Notes under the pieces: model-generated
Databases searched by the model: none
What the model was told of the DNA's origin: nothing
What the model saw: the letters and a program-made list of their open reading frames with translations, nothing else
Position numbers and translations under genes: made by a program
Assembly: GCA_026182355.1 (NCBI GenBank)
Contig: JAPFBL010000069.1
Span: forward strand, 124,001 to 188,000
Direction: 5' to 3'
Origin: Hermatobates lingyangjiaoensis
Taxonomy: Eukaryota; Arthropoda; Insecta; Hemiptera; Hermatobatidae
DNA length: 64,000 nt
Shown here: positions 1-10,899 of the stretch, in pieces
How the letters are laid out: every line of letters starts with the position of its first letter
Numbering within the stretch: position 1 is the first letter of the stretch

Positions 1-998
1 TTCATTCAAAATTGCAAGGAAATATTGTTAAAAAAAATCATATCCCCCCCCCCCTCACATAAATTTTCAATATTTGTATCGAGCATGCTGTTCTATTTCA
101 CAGATAGCAGTAATTAAATAAAAACTTTGGATATTGAGGTTTTTTCGGTTTTTTAGATATCCTGCACACAGACAGATGGACAAATTTGAAACATATTTTT
201 TTGGCTTCAGGGGACCTCGAAACACTAATATTTTTTTTATAACCAATTTGATTTTCACATATTATGAGCATTTTTAACTTTTTGTTTAAGTACAATAACT
301 GTGCAATTTTTTACTATTATTATGTGTGATATAAAAATAGAATCGAAGCAATTTTATATATTATACTTAAACGTATATTATATATTTTAGTTTGATATAT
401 AATGCTATATTAACGAAGCATAATCAATTATAAATTGTATATAACTTTAAATAAATATAAATAGTAATATAAGATAAATAATACTTAACAGAATATATAA
501 GTTGTTTCCTCGAAAGTTTCTACTCAGTATATTGTAAATGCAAAAGTTCATCATACCTAATTAATGGCATAATATACCTGAATATTTCCACGTAACTTTA
601 TTTTCAAAAGCAATTTATTTCAGTTCAAAAAGGTTAAGCTTCAGCAAACTCAGATGTTTACCATGAAATTAATATTGGACCACGTGCGTCGCTAAGCGTA
701 ATATATTCATGTATTTATTTAAAAGCAAGATAAACAGTCTACTCACGAAGTTATTACATATTACGGGTAGGTTCAAACTTTATTCAAATTAAATTGTCTA
801 TCATAGTACCTTATGTAATACAGTCAAACAAAAATAAACAATATCAAGTACTTTATAATCTCAAGCATTATTTATATAAAGTATATTGAATTATCAACTA
901 TAATCATTGTTTTATAATTTAATGAAATTTAATTACTTCTCAGGCAGTATTCTGCTTGATATTTACCCTTCATGTATTAGTTTTTTATGGTAGGACCA
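1..998. other. AT-rich stretch, no gene seen
   Basis: There is an 11-base C run near position 44 and otherwise AT-rich sequence of no recognisable family. Short open frames on the minus strand around 67-295 are low-complexity and have no protein-like features. I see no RNA gene or element boundary here. Confidence 0.6.
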
Positions 999-1412
999 GG
1001 TTAGCTTAGTGTTTAAGGTACTCTCCTCTGAGCTGGTACGAACAGGTTAGCTTAGTGTTTAAGGTACTCACCTCTGAGCTGGTACGAACAGGTTAGCTTA
1101 GTGTTTAAGGTACTCGCCTCTGAGCTGGTACGAACAGGTTAGCTTAGTGTTTAAGGTACTCACCTCTGAGCTGGTACGAACAGGTTAGCTTAGTGTTTAA
1201 GGTACTCGCCTCTAAGCTGGTACGAACAGGTTAGCTTAGTGTTTAAGGTACTCGCCTCTGAGCTGGTACGAACAGGTTAGCTTAGTGTTTAAGGTACTCG
1301 CCTCTGAGCTGGTACGAACAGGTTAGCTTAGTGTTTAAGGTACTCGCCTCTGAGCTGGTAGGAACAGGTTAGCTTACTGTTTAAGGTACTCGCCTCTGAG
1401 CTGGTAGGCCCG
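999..1412 (+). repeat. 46-bp minisatellite, nine copies, built from a SINE tRNA-like head
   Basis: Units start at 999, 1045, 1091, 1137, 1183, 1229, 1275, 1321 and 1367, an exact 46-bp period with only a few base changes per unit. Each unit contains the A-box-like half of a tRNA promoter (GGTTAGCTTAGTG) and the anticodon-arm region (CGCCTCTGAGCTGG). Only the last unit runs on into a B-box-like string (GGGTTTCGATACCC) and the SINE body. The array is therefore a tandem amplification of the 5' half of the SINE that follows. Confidence 0.9.
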
Positions 1413-1645
1413 GGTTTCGATACCCACCTAAACCTTGATTTATTTACGTGGGAAGTGAATAAATCTGAACTTTAAGTGAGAGGACGTTAAGCCGTCGGTT
1501 CCGAGCCTGTATGATACCATGTACTCGTTAAAGATCCCTACTCTAAATGCACTTGAGTTAGGCAAAATTTATGACTCCCAATGTAAAATCAACGAGTAAT
1601 GTGGCTTGCCCATTTCTAAAATGGGTGTGAAATAATAAATAAATG
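1367..1645 (+). mobile_element. tRNA-derived SINE, copy 1
   Basis: A tRNA-like head with A-box and B-box strings is followed by a body shared with the copies at 51712-52038, 17114-17348 and 33608-33752. Shared landmarks are a gap around GTGGGAAGTGAATAAATCTG, a segment with CCGTCGGTTCCGAGCC, and TACTCGTTAAAGATCCCTAC. It ends in an A/T-rich tail with AATAAATAAATGAG. SINEs of this type are transcribed by RNA polymerase III and moved by a partner LINE; no partner LINE is visible here. Confidence 0.82.
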
Positions 1646-2694
1646 AGTCTCAATTTTTTCCCTTAGGACAGCACTAAAAGGTGAAAGCCTTATTAGTGTG
1701 AGCGTTGGAAAACACATCAAAACACATGCAGTTTTCTATCGTTGGTTTAAAGTATATAAAATTATTTAGTTTACGACAGTCAAACTTACAGTTCCTAATT
1801 TATGCGTTAAAGTTATTAAATGATAACAATATAATATGTTATTAAAATATTGCCATTTTGTTTTCAGAAGACAATATCTCTTAGGTAATTTTTTTTCAAC
1901 ACAGTGTAATTGTATAGTAGACTTATCAGTATAGTATATAATAAGTATAGTAGGTATAACATTTCAAACGTATTAATTTTTTTAAATTTTTTTCATGAGT
2001 TGCGAATTATTCAAACTGTTAATACAGCTGGTTGGATTAGGAAGGAAGCAGCTCTTTCTAATGTATTAAACAGTGCATTTGCAAGATTGAAGACTGGCGC
2101 TTTTGTGTTCCCAACAAATCCTCTGTAATGTTCTAAGTTTGCCCTTCGCTCAGTCTGATTTCCGATTGTGACCGGCTCTTTGGGAAAGTTTAATTGAACG
2201 TCCTGTTCCTATTGAGACCTTGAAGGGATTGGTTAAGCCTTAGAGGAGGTGCTGTGTACAGTTATTGTCGTCTTTGTGGGGGACCATAGTTACTTCCCTC
2301 TAACACGCCTGACTAAACTATTACTTTGTTTTCATTCATAAATCTTTCTTTAAGAATATGAAAACAAGCAATTTTTGTAACTTAAATAGTTGTGTTCTTT
2401 TCTGTTAACAGACTTTGAAAATATGTGGGCATGAAAGAAAATTTATTTTTTATCGACTATAAAAATTTACAATGTTTTGCATTTTATTTAGATGTTCTCT
2501 TTTATACAAACACACATATGTCATATATTTAAAAGCATATATATATATATATATAAAGACATTTTCTGTTTAAGTTGTTTGTAATTCTTTAGTTCAAAGT
2601 CTTACTCTTGTACTCTTGTACTTGTATCTTGTACTCTTGTACTCTTTTCTTAACACACATCCTTATAGTCGCTTAACCAATAGGCTTAACAAAC
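1646..2694. other. Unassigned stretch with a slightly GC-richer block near 2030-2310
   Basis: The block at about 2030-2310 is less AT-rich than its surroundings and includes the end of a 72-codon plus-strand frame (1910-2128), but nothing in it is recognisable. A (TA)n tract lies near 2527-2554 and a short tandem of TTGTACTC near 2605-2645. Confidence 0.4.
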
Positions 2695-2783
2695 ACAAAA
2701 AAAGGAATATTTTTTTCATTTCAACCTTTATTTTAGACCCTAGCTAAAATGAAACTTGGCCAGAAATATTTATCTTGAATTAT
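2695..2783 (+). repeat. Direct repeat, copy 1
   Basis: About 87 bp running from an A-run plus GGAATATTTTTTTC to TTTATCTTGAATTA. It recurs with only a few differences at 3543-3628, about 850 bp downstream in the same orientation. Family unknown. Confidence 0.85.
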
Positions 2784-3542
2784 ATTATAGTTGTTATTGC
2801 TATATTATTATAGTGGCGTAACCAATATGCTATTGTTATCTCATTATAGTGGCTTAACCAATAGGCTGTTGTTATAGTTATATTGTTATATTATTATATT
2901 GACTTAACACACGCGCTCTAGCGCTGTTTAAAAGGTGTGCGTAGTATATTTATGACTGGGTATTTGAACCTTGGATGCACCATAATGATAGGTGGTACGA
3001 ATGGTACGTAAAGTCATCCATCCAAGAGTTATTCACATCCAATGTTGCTTAACTTTGGTGTCCTAATAGAAAATGGTATATTCAATATGACAATTATTCT
3101 GTTCTATTGTTTATCAAGTTATTTAATTTATATTTCAAAGAAAAAGTATTTATATTTCAGTTGTGGTTTTTTTCCTCATATGAAACCCTCCTGAACATGT
3201 ACAGTCAAAATTCTTTAGAAGAGCTTAAGAAGTGTATTCCATCCCTATGATCTTCTATGTCCTGTACCAGTAAGACTTATCTACATGCCTATTGTCTTCG
3301 CGTTCTCATTTCTCCCTCTCTCTCTCTCTCTCTTTAACACAATTCTTCATCTCTCTGTCACTCCCTAATCATACTCTTTACTGACTAAAAAACAACTTGA
3401 TTTTCAAACAAAACCCATCTGACTCTTTTTGTTGCCCTCGACGTCCTGACAATGCTTCTTATCAGCATCGCTTACCCTGACATCCCCTTTTCATAATTTC
3501 GATTTTTCTTCCTCAGTCCTATTAAAAACAAACGAACAAAAA

Positions 3543-3628
3543 AAAAAAAGGAATATTTTTTTCATTTCAACCTTCATTTTAGACCCTAACTAAAATGAAA
3601 CTTGGCCAGAAATATTTATCTTGAATTA
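3543..3628 (+). repeat. Direct repeat, copy 2
   Basis: Second copy of the repeat at 2695-2783. Differences are single bases (for example CCTTTATTTT against CCTTCATTTT). A CT-rich microsatellite lies between the copies near 3313-3334. Confidence 0.85.
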
Positions 3629-4564
3629 TTGTCTTGAAAGAACAATGAAAACAGTTAATCACTGATGCTAGCTTGTTTACGTTTATCTACCTCTTCAAGA
3701 AGTTTGAAAGAAATATATTTTTTATTGAAATTGAAGAAAAGTTTATTCATAAATGGTATCCTAATATTTAATACTATCATTTTTCTCAACGATAAATCAA
3801 TAATAATTTAGCATCTTATTTTTTTATATAATTTTTACTTCTTATTGACTATAATTTCATGAAATTATACTATGTATCACAAAAAGACAATCTCATTCGT
3901 TTAAATATATATTGTTGTAAAATTAAATACTCCAAGAGCAATTTGAAGAATTTGGTTATGGGAATTAATATTAGTGCTTAATTAGGGTGTCTCTTTGACA
4001 GTTAACTAGGTATTACCATTTTCAGTACCAACCATAATCTGACATGAGTTCTGCGTTCAGTCCACAGAGAAGTCCTTTCTCGTATCCCTAGGGTCAGGAT
4101 ACCAGTAGCGTTGCGACCATTTTCTCCTCTCGGGGTATAAAAGTAATTCACAACTAAAGCATTAAAACAATTAGGTCTTAAAAATTCATTTTGGTATAAA
4201 ATTTCAGATTTTTTGTTAGTTTTTTATTATTTTGATTTTTTCTATTTTCTATTTTTTGTCTCCTCAAAATGCCGATTCTTGGCACTTGCCACCCACCTTC
4301 TCCCCCGTCACCCCTTCTCTGTTGCTGCAGGATACACCCGAACCTGTTTAATATCCCAGGCACCATAAAAACTGCAAGAAAATTGGGAGAGAGCAAGCAC
4401 TCCAGCTCTCTCCTATTAGTAATAGTGTAATATTGTTTCTCTCACACAGACAGGCTAACTCGAAGCCCGCAAAACACCAGATTATCCAGCTATCTTCTGG
4501 TTTGAGACCATATCCACTGTGACACCTGGTCAATCACATTGATGGCCTCAGTCGCCTGTCAAAA

Positions 4565-4690
4565 CCCACCTGAGATTTGACTCTAATGAAGACAACTTGT
4601 TACTGTCAAAAAATCTTAGCCTACTTTCTCATTTCTTGCTGTGGTTTGGACGTTGATTTCTATTACACGTGTTTATTGTAAAATTGTGTT
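4565..4690 (+). mobile_element. Family A PLE terminal element, diverged copy
   Basis: It aligns with the PLE terminus at 5066-5196 read on the minus strand: TTTGACTCTAATGAAGAC, then CTTGTTACTGTC, a CTTAG string, a stretch like CATTTCTTGCTGTGGTTTG, and the ACACGTGTTTATTG tip. The hammerhead-like box is CTAATGA here, one base off consensus. Single orientation. Confidence 0.7.
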
Positions 4691-4751
4691 ATATGAAATA
4701 AAATCCTGTATATGAATGATTCGTTATCTGTCTTCGGAGTGACTCATATCT

Positions 4752-5050
4752 ATCTTCCTGATGAAGAGACCATATAAATATAGTAGTGAGTTTCTGTTTC
4801 GTTTCTGTGTGCGTTTTTGTGAATATAGTTTATAATATATGAATAGATATATGATAATGTAGGAATATATATACATATATGAGTTATCACCAACCTTCCG
4901 AACGACTCTCTACTATATCTGATAGTAGATGTTATCTATTATTATTAGATAGTAGATACTATATCTATCTTTAGATGACGATGCCATCTAAATATATTAG
5001 GGACTTTCTGTTTTTTCTTTTATGCGTTTTCTTTTTATGAAGCAAGTTTA
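4752..5050 (+). mobile_element. Two degenerate family G-like elements in tandem
   Basis: A copy near 4752-4835 contains CCTGATGAAGAGAC followed by a GTGAGTTTCTGTTTCG tail. A second near 4965-5050 contains AGATGACGATGCCATC followed by GGGACTTTCTGTTTTTTC. Both resemble family G (60538-60703), where the same box leads into a GTGAG...TTTCTGTGTG tail. A (TA)n tract follows at 5051. A local dyad around 4905-4975 (GATAGTAGAT and reverse) separates them. Confidence 0.4.
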
Positions 5051-5141
5051 TATATATATATAAACTGGATTGATTGTTGTTTCATATAAACACGTGAAAC
5101 AACAATCAATGATCAAACCACAATAAGAAATGGGAAAACAA

Positions 5142-5184
5142 GACTAAGATCTTTCAACCGTAACAAGCGGTCTTCGTCAGAGTC
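5142..5184 (-). ncRNA. Hammerhead-ribozyme-like core, family A
   Basis: On the minus strand: stem I strand GACU, box CUGACGA, one extra A, stem II GACCG/CGGUU with a 7-nt loop, GAA, self-complementary AGAUCU as stem III, U at the expected cleavage position, then AGUC closing stem I. A GGG/CCC pair further out extends stem I. All the conserved hammerhead elements are present except for the extra base after the box. Activity is not shown. Confidence 0.7.
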
Positions 5185-5352
5185 AAAAACCCAACTGAAC
5201 ACTAGATGCAGAAAACATCTGGTGAGGAGTTGAGAAGAGTGGGAGGGAAGAGTGGTATTTTAAAAGGGTGAAAGCACAGGAAAGGACTAATGTCCAGAAA
5301 GGGATGTTTGGGGAAACAAAGGAGTACAGTAAGAAAAAGTAAAAACTATCCG

Positions 5353-6231
5353 CTAGCTGTCAACCCTCTTTGAAGAGGCTATTGCCCTTGTGACGAAAGT
5401 ATCAAGTTTGAAGAGACCGTTACTAATGTTTATAATATTAGATCTATTAAATTTAATTAGAGACGATTCAATAATATTTCTTAACAACATTGATTTTTCA
5501 TAGGTAATAAATTTAGCTCCTGTCCAATCAATATGATGATTTTCATTTTTTATATGCAAGAATAAGGCACTACTGTTTTCCTGTCTACTTACGTTATATT
5601 GGTGTTGTTTTACACGTGTTTTTAATGATTTACCGGTTTGACCAATATAAATTTTATGGCAATTTTTGCACGGAATTTTATAAATACCAGCGGACTCCAA
5701 TTCGCTTGGAGAGTTTTTTATTAACATATTACCCACGTTATTACGATTAGAAAACACTATATTAAAAGCAAGTTGTTTGGCTAATCTTGGAAGGGGGTCC
5801 AATGATTCGTGGTATGGCAAAACTATAGAATTTGATAATAAAAGGGGCTCTTTTGAAGTATTAGAGAAAGTTTTTTTAGCACCCTTCAAAGGTAAATCGA
5901 TATAAGAAGAGGGGTATTTTAATGAAAGGGCAATTGACCTAATGTTATTAATCTCTTCATTAAGAAATTCAGGAGAGGAAACCCTTAAAGCTCTCAAAAA
6001 CATATTTCTAAAAACAGAAATTTTAACATTTTTTGGATGCGAAGAATAAAAATGAACGTATGCAAGTACATTCGTAGGTTTTCTATATACACTAAAGCGT
6101 AACTCATTAGGTAACCTATGGATCAGGACATCTAAGAAGGGCAAATTACCACTTATTTCTTCTTCCATTGTGAATTTGATTTTCGGCACTAATGAATTCA
6201 ATTTTGTTAGGAAATCAACTTGTTTTCCCAT
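5353..6231 (-). CDS. Penelope-like element protein: RT C-terminal part plus GIY-YIG endonuclease
   Basis: This 292-residue frame is the C-terminal portion of a PLE polyprotein, which copies element RNA and cuts the target DNA. Residues about 20-115 match the end of the PLE RT (LPFLDV at 30-35, VYRKPT at 48-53, HFYSSHP at 60-66). A linker follows, then the GIY-YIG nuclease: GIY at 182-184, a CKNC pair at 188-191, YIG at 195-197, candidate catalytic Arg206 and His210, histidines at 226 and 232-233, and a candidate metal-binding Glu255. RT motifs A to C are missing, so the protein cannot polymerise. The ATG and first four codons (MGKQ) come from the inverted terminal fragment, not from the original gene. 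No inactivating stop lies in the nuclease. Confidence 0.9.
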   Translation of the reverse strand: MGKQVDFLTKLNSLVPKIKFTMEEEISGNLPFLDVLIHRLPNELRFSVYRKPTNVLAYVHFYSSHPKNVKISVFRNMFLRALRVSSPEFLNEEINNIRSIALSLKYPSSYIDLPLKGAKKTFSNTSKEPLLLSNSIVLPYHESLDPLPRLAKQLAFNIVFSNRNNVGNMLIKNSPSELESAGIYKIPCKNCHKIYIGQTGKSLKTRVKQHQYNVSRQENSSALFLHIKNENHHIDWTGAKFITYEKSMLLRNIIESSLIKFNRSNIINISNGLFKLDTFVTRAIASSKRVDS

Positions 6232-6352
6232 TTCTTATTGTGGTTTGATCATTGATTGTTGTTTCACGTGTTTATGTGAAATCTTTTTATCGATTTATAT
6301 ATATATATAAATATAACAGATCCAATAATATATCGACCGTTTGATAGAATAG

Positions 6353-6645
6353 GTGTGTTCTCTAATCGGGGTTCGGTCAATTTTCCAGGATAAAAAATTA
6401 AACTCTCGTTGCCAACGTTTCGGTTTTATTTAAAACCTTTTTCATAGGCCTACAAACAAAGAATAATAAGAAATCACATACCAACATTTTGTTGATGTGT
6501 ATACCAACAAATGTTGATATGTGATTTCTTATTATTCTTTGTTTGTAGGCCTATGAAAAAGGTTTTAAATAAAACCGAAACGTTGGCAACGAGAGTTTAA
6601 TTTTTTATCCTGGAAAATTGACCGAACGCCGATTAGAGAACACAC
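6353..6645. mobile_element. Family B inverted pair (138-bp palindrome)
   Basis: The left arm (6353-6490, minus) and right arm (6509-6645, plus) are near-identical reverse complements, with one to a few mismatches, around a short spacer that also folds. Each arm reads, 5' to 3' from the centre outward, CTATGAAAAAGG, a GGTTTT/AAAACC hairpin, GAAACGTTGGC, and a tail ending GAGAACACAC. (TA)n tracts lie directly outside both arms. GCC/GGC can pair as stem I and ACGU is a palindromic stem III, but the CUGANGA box is broken (CUAUGAA). It shares a core with the end of the PLE at 43191-47480. Confidence 0.88.
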
Positions 6646-6664
6646 ATATATATATATATATATG

Positions 6665-7678
6665 TTTGTGTGTGTGTGTAATATCATAGAACTTGAGAGT
6701 TACATAAAAAGGGATAACAAAAACACTAATTTTAGCTAATATTTCGAACAAAACACCTTTTGACCATAGCAATAAGAGACACAAGATGGAAAGGGAAGCA
6801 CGATTAAAACAGAAGGAAGTTCAATGGACCACACAACTGACATTCAGTCAATAATCATTATAATAACAATTTTATTATTTATCCTATAATGCAGAATAGA
6901 ACAATATAGTATCATTTGAGTCTTTTAAATTTTTCCATTTAAAAACTCTTACATTACTTTCAACTGAACGTTAGGAAGGTATACCGAAAGAGAGAGTTAA
7001 TGTTAATAGTTTGCCGTAACACACTTGATTTAACCTTAATGAGAAAATCTTTCAAGCTTTCCATATTTAGAAGTACGTAGATGTGCAAAGATAGGAAGTA
7101 TTGTGTGTAGTTACATCAAGCATTTTAACGTCAGGCTAATGTGATATCTGGAAGCGAAGCAACTTCGTTATTCCTGGAGATGCTATAAAAGAAGGCGCTG
7201 ATTCCTTGACATTTATTTCAAGCAACTCACTAGGTGAAAGCAAGTTTCGACTTAATAGCAGTGTTGCAACACTACCAATAACTAATTTCGTGTTACTCGA
7301 TTGACCTACAATGGTATCACTATATCCGAGGAGAGAAAACGAAAAAATATATTTATATAACAGTTTTCATCAGAGGAATAAAAATAATGAATTGGCCATC
7401 CATTCAACTTCTTATTTTGTCGGGGATAGTACTAACCAAAAACCCATACGTGTTGTTTGGAGTTGCTTGTCATACCCATTTCTTAATTTTGTACTGTATT
7501 TAGAAGTTGATGTGTACACTAAAAAAATGCGAATGAAAACTAGTCTCTAGGACTCACTTTCAATATGTTGACCCTTCTAACGGTTGTCCTCAGAAAAGGA
7601 TATGTGAAGAAGAAGAAAACCAACTGTTCGGCACGTGTCTAAACTGTAGTAAGAAACTCAGAAATATGACTAACATCA
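6665..7678. other. No recognisable gene or element
   Basis: A GT-rich run near 6668-6680 is followed by ordinary AT-rich sequence. A 79-codon plus-strand frame at 7311-7550 has no motif or composition that supports it as a gene. Confidence 0.5.
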
Positions 7679-7793
7679 TTCACCAAAACAAGTAATTTTC
7701 GTCAGAGTCCCACTCATATTGTGAAACTTCTGCCTAGTACAAGTATGAATGAGACTCTGATGATGACTACTTGTTTTGGTTGAAAGAATATTG
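7679..7793. mobile_element. Family A-related inverted pair
   Basis: The left arm (7679-7716, minus) and right arm (7746-7793, plus) are diverged inverted copies, 3' ends outward. The plus core at 7753-7793 has stem I strand GACU, a perfect CUGAUGA box, an extra U, a GACUA/UGGUU stem and GAA. Stem III is not cleanly self-complementary here. The loop CUUGUUU matches that of family A. Confidence 0.65.
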
Positions 7794-8154
7794 TCAGAAA
7801 AATAAACGTGTCTGGTGACATTTGTGAGAAAGAAAAAGAGGATATAAGTAAAACTTATCTGGAAACATTCTTGAGGAAGTGCTCATCCGTATAATATATA
7901 TATTCTAGGTTCAAATGAAACTCTGATATGTCAAAGTTTCGATGGTTCAAAACTTTTGTAGAGGGAGGCATAAAAACTCTAATTAAATGAGAAAAACTCT
8001 AAATTTTTAAATACTGGTGGACTATTAATGCTAATCTTATAAATACTTTGAATAAATATTTCAGTCTACAGGAAATTTTCGGAAGGTACTCCTTGGGTAA
8101 TGTAAATGTATAGGTAATGTAAAATCAGATAGATGATCCAAACTAGCCATACAC
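7794..8154. other. No recognisable gene or element
   Basis: AT-rich sequence with a few GAAACTCTGAT-like strings near 7915 that may be further eroded termini. Nothing firmer can be supported. Confidence 0.4.
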
Positions 8155-8275
8155 AAGTTCAAAAACGAAGAAGAGTAAAACATATTTACTGACTCAAATT
8201 TTCTGAAAATCCGTTTTTAAGAGAAAACGGAGGAGACGAAGCATGCCGGAGAAGCAACTACAGGTAAACGACCCA
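8155..8275 (-). mobile_element. Family H element, degenerate copy
   Basis: It shares with 25359-25490 the strings CAAAAACGAAGAAGAG, ACTCAAATTTTC and GCATGCCGGA in the same order and orientation. The hammerhead-like box has decayed. Confidence 0.55.
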
Positions 8276-9262
8276 TTGCGTCTTCGGCGTCCTTGAACCC
8301 TAAAAATAGATTTTCGGAAAAATTGAATTAATAAGTGTTATCTTTTTGAATTTCATTTATATTATCCTTAGGGATCCTTTTGTTTTAAATTCAATTATAC
8401 CTACGCAAAACTCCAGAAAACATTCACTTCAATATATTGGCATCCTTCCTCATCAAATGTCCTTGTTCCATTTAATTTTTGCTGATTCGACTAAGAGTGG
8501 TATGCTTGCAGAAAGTTTATGTTTAAAGTATTCAGTATTTCTAACTAAATCCATTACATATATGTATTACAGTGGTAATAGCGTTTTTTTTTAAATAAGG
8601 ATTGCCTGAATAACTAAAGTTATGAACGCATAACGTTTTTTGCGTTAACCCTGCTTTATTTCTAACAGTCAGTCTTTTTAACTTGAAATTTGAATGAAAA
8701 TATCAAAATGTATGTTTCATCCAAAGCACTTAAAAAAAGATTCCATGACCTCAAGTTTATCTTTTCAAGCTGCCAGCGTATGTTGGTCGAATTAGATTCA
8801 AAATACCAATGTTGCTTTTATATTAATTTGTTTGAATTTACATAAAAGTCAATGGATAGGCTTTTATATTTTTTCTTTAATTATTGAAACGCTGCACTTT
8901 AATGAATTATTTTTTATATATATAATATACTGAAGCCAATATGTAATCTGTGAAATGAGACTAATACCCCCCCCTCCCTAGTGCATTTGTAAAATTTCTT
9001 AATCGAATGCTATTGTTTAATTTTAAGTGTTAAGTATATTTTGTTTCTATATAATAACACAAATAATAAAAAAAAATGTTTATTCGATGAAGGAAACTTT
9101 TAAGTGAATTTACGTAAAGTATTCAAGTGAAATGATTATAATTTTAACGTATATCTTGTGTTTTTTTTTAATAAGACGCTATAATTTACGCATGTGTTGA
9201 TTATAGTTATAATATTTACAAAGTAAATGTGTTTTCTAACGTAGCGCAATCAGTTATTATGT
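8276..9262. other. No recognisable gene
   Basis: AT-rich sequence with a C-rich run near 8967-8975. The 82-codon frame at 8346-8594 is low-complexity and unsupported. Confidence 0.5.
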
Positions 9263-9816
9263 GGTATTTACTCATTGTAGGGTAAAAAGCTAATGAAATA
9301 GTCTCCACATATAAAAATTTAATGATATAAACAACGCGTTTCGAACACGTAGTGTTCTTCCTCAGGCAAAAAAAAAATAACAATGAAATGTGCCTGCCTT
9401 CTACTATGAAATAGATGTACACCCCATACCCTCGCCCATGTCCATCCTATTCCCAGTCAGTTGTACCATAGACACTCACCCTTAGGTTCGTACTCTCTTC
9501 CTTATTTAATCTTTATTTTATAAAATAAGTAATAAAATAAATAATAAATAAATAAATGAATAATAAAATAAAATAATTTTATTTTATAAAATAAATATTA
9601 AATAAAATATTAATTTATTTATTTATATAAAATATTAAATTTTATTTTATTTTATTTTGTACTATATTTACTTTGTACTATAGATAAACTCTGATGACAT
9701 TGCATTTTTTAGTTAATGTCTGAGGAAGAACACTACGTGTTCGAAACGCGTTGTTTATACCATTAAATGTTTATATGTGGAGACCATTTCATTAGCTATT
9801 TACCCTACAATAAATG
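9228..9816. mobile_element. Family D inverted pair with AT-rich centre
   Basis: The minus-strand copy (about 9263-9366, tail continuing to 9228) and the plus-strand copy (9719-9816) are reverse complements with 3' ends outward. They are separated by about 350 bp of AAATA-type low-complexity sequence. Hammerhead-like cores lie at 9330-9368 (minus) and 9717-9756 (plus). The left 3' tail (GTGGTATTTACTCATTG) is shared with 30183-30310. Confidence 0.8.
9717..9756 (+). ncRNA. Hammerhead-like core, family D
   Basis: Box CUGAGGA, extra A, a strong GAACAC/GUGUUC stem II with a UAC loop, GAA, palindromic ACGCGU, then U. Stem I pairing is weak (GU wobbles only). The mirror copy at 9330-9368 on the minus strand has the same core. 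Confidence 0.6.
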
Positions 9817-10388
9817 TGTTTTGTTTTATTGTTGCAGATAAGCTTTCCAATGTTTTAAATTCTTCTGGTAACAAGAACAGATTTTATTCAACATGCATAT
9901 AAACATATAGAACTGATATAAAAAGTTTCATCTATAGAATTGTTGGTATGTTTTATGAAAAGTTATGCAGAAGGCCTTTTTAAGTGAAAAGTATACATGT
10001 AATGTATATTTTTGGTATGAATTTGTTTTTGGTATGAATCTATTGTTTTTAATATTATTGCTGAAATTCAAGCAAAATCATTTGGCATAATTACTTTGGC
10101 ATAAAATCTAAGAAAATCAACTTGCACTTTTCTTTAGGCCCTAGTCTACATAAGAAAAGTGACTATCAGAGTATGATTGTTTTACAACTATACGAGAACA
10201 TAGTTACTAAGTATAAACTTTTACCTCATAGGGTGTTATGAACATTTGACTGGTATAGGAACTTATTCAAAGTCAAGTACTAATTAAGACTAAAGATAAT
10301 TTTGCTGTTCATTATAGATAAGATCCAAAGCATTCAAGAAGTTTTTACAACAGCTTAGAAAGCAAGACTATTTGCTTTGATATACATT

Positions 10389-10483
10389 GAAATGTTTTTC
10401 AAATAACATGTTTGAGTGATATGCTGTTAAAGACATATTTCAGTTCAATTCAATTGCACAGATGATAAACAATGTGTTTACAT
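10389..10483 (+). repeat. 95-bp direct repeat, copy 1
   Basis: It runs from GAAATGTTTTTCAAATAACA to AAACAATGTGTTTACATT and recurs at 11318-11413 with a few base changes. The two copies bracket about 830 bp that includes the 41-bp minisatellite. Confidence 0.88.
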
Positions 10484-10899
10484 TAGTAGCAGAAGCAAGA
10501 AAGTTGAATATAAATGGTGGAATGCTGTAGGAGTGCCTGCGGGGTGCCTCAGCAACACCTGGCTGACGCAATCTCATTGTCCTCCGCTCATTGCAGAAAC
10601 AAATGTCTTTCAACTCTCTAGACTGCACATACACTCAATTCAAATACTTAACATCGCTTTTGCCTCATATTAGCTTTACGAGTGTTAAGAAAACCCAACA
10701 TTATTACTATATTATAATTCTTCAAGCACAGTTGTTTCAATAAATTGAAAACCAGCTTGACGAGAAACATAGCAGAACTAAACCTTTCTTGATTTCTTAT
10801 AAAACTTAGTCAATTTTTAAAAACTAATTCAAGTAAATTTTAAGAAACTAAAAAAAAAAGAAATCACTAACATCAAGGAATAATGAAATACTGAAACGT

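Larger units (their letters stand above)
5066..6284 (-). mobile_element. 5'-truncated Penelope-like retroelement (family A) with inverted ends
   Basis: Read on the minus strand, the element runs from an inverted fragment of its own 3' end (6284 to about 6226), through the ORF (6231-5353), a 3' untranslated segment, and the family A terminal repeat (5196-5066). A (TA)n tract touches the 3' end at 5051-5064. The short inverted copy at the 5' side matches the outermost part of the 3' end (a CACGTG-centred tip and CAATAAGAAATGGGAAAACA), so the element is flanked by inverted, not direct, repeats. The many other family A pieces in the window are copies of this terminal repeat. Confidence 0.9.

Noticed and set aside
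44..54. C runs here and at 8967 and 26768
   Set aside because: Simple homopolymers without further structure.
999..1412. Regular 46-bp repeats that could suggest a CRISPR array
   Set aside because: There are no variable spacers, the units are contiguous tandem copies of a SINE head, and the genome is eukaryotic.
7311..7550. 79-codon plus-strand frame
   Set aside because: No domain, no splice-site or promoter context and AT-driven composition.
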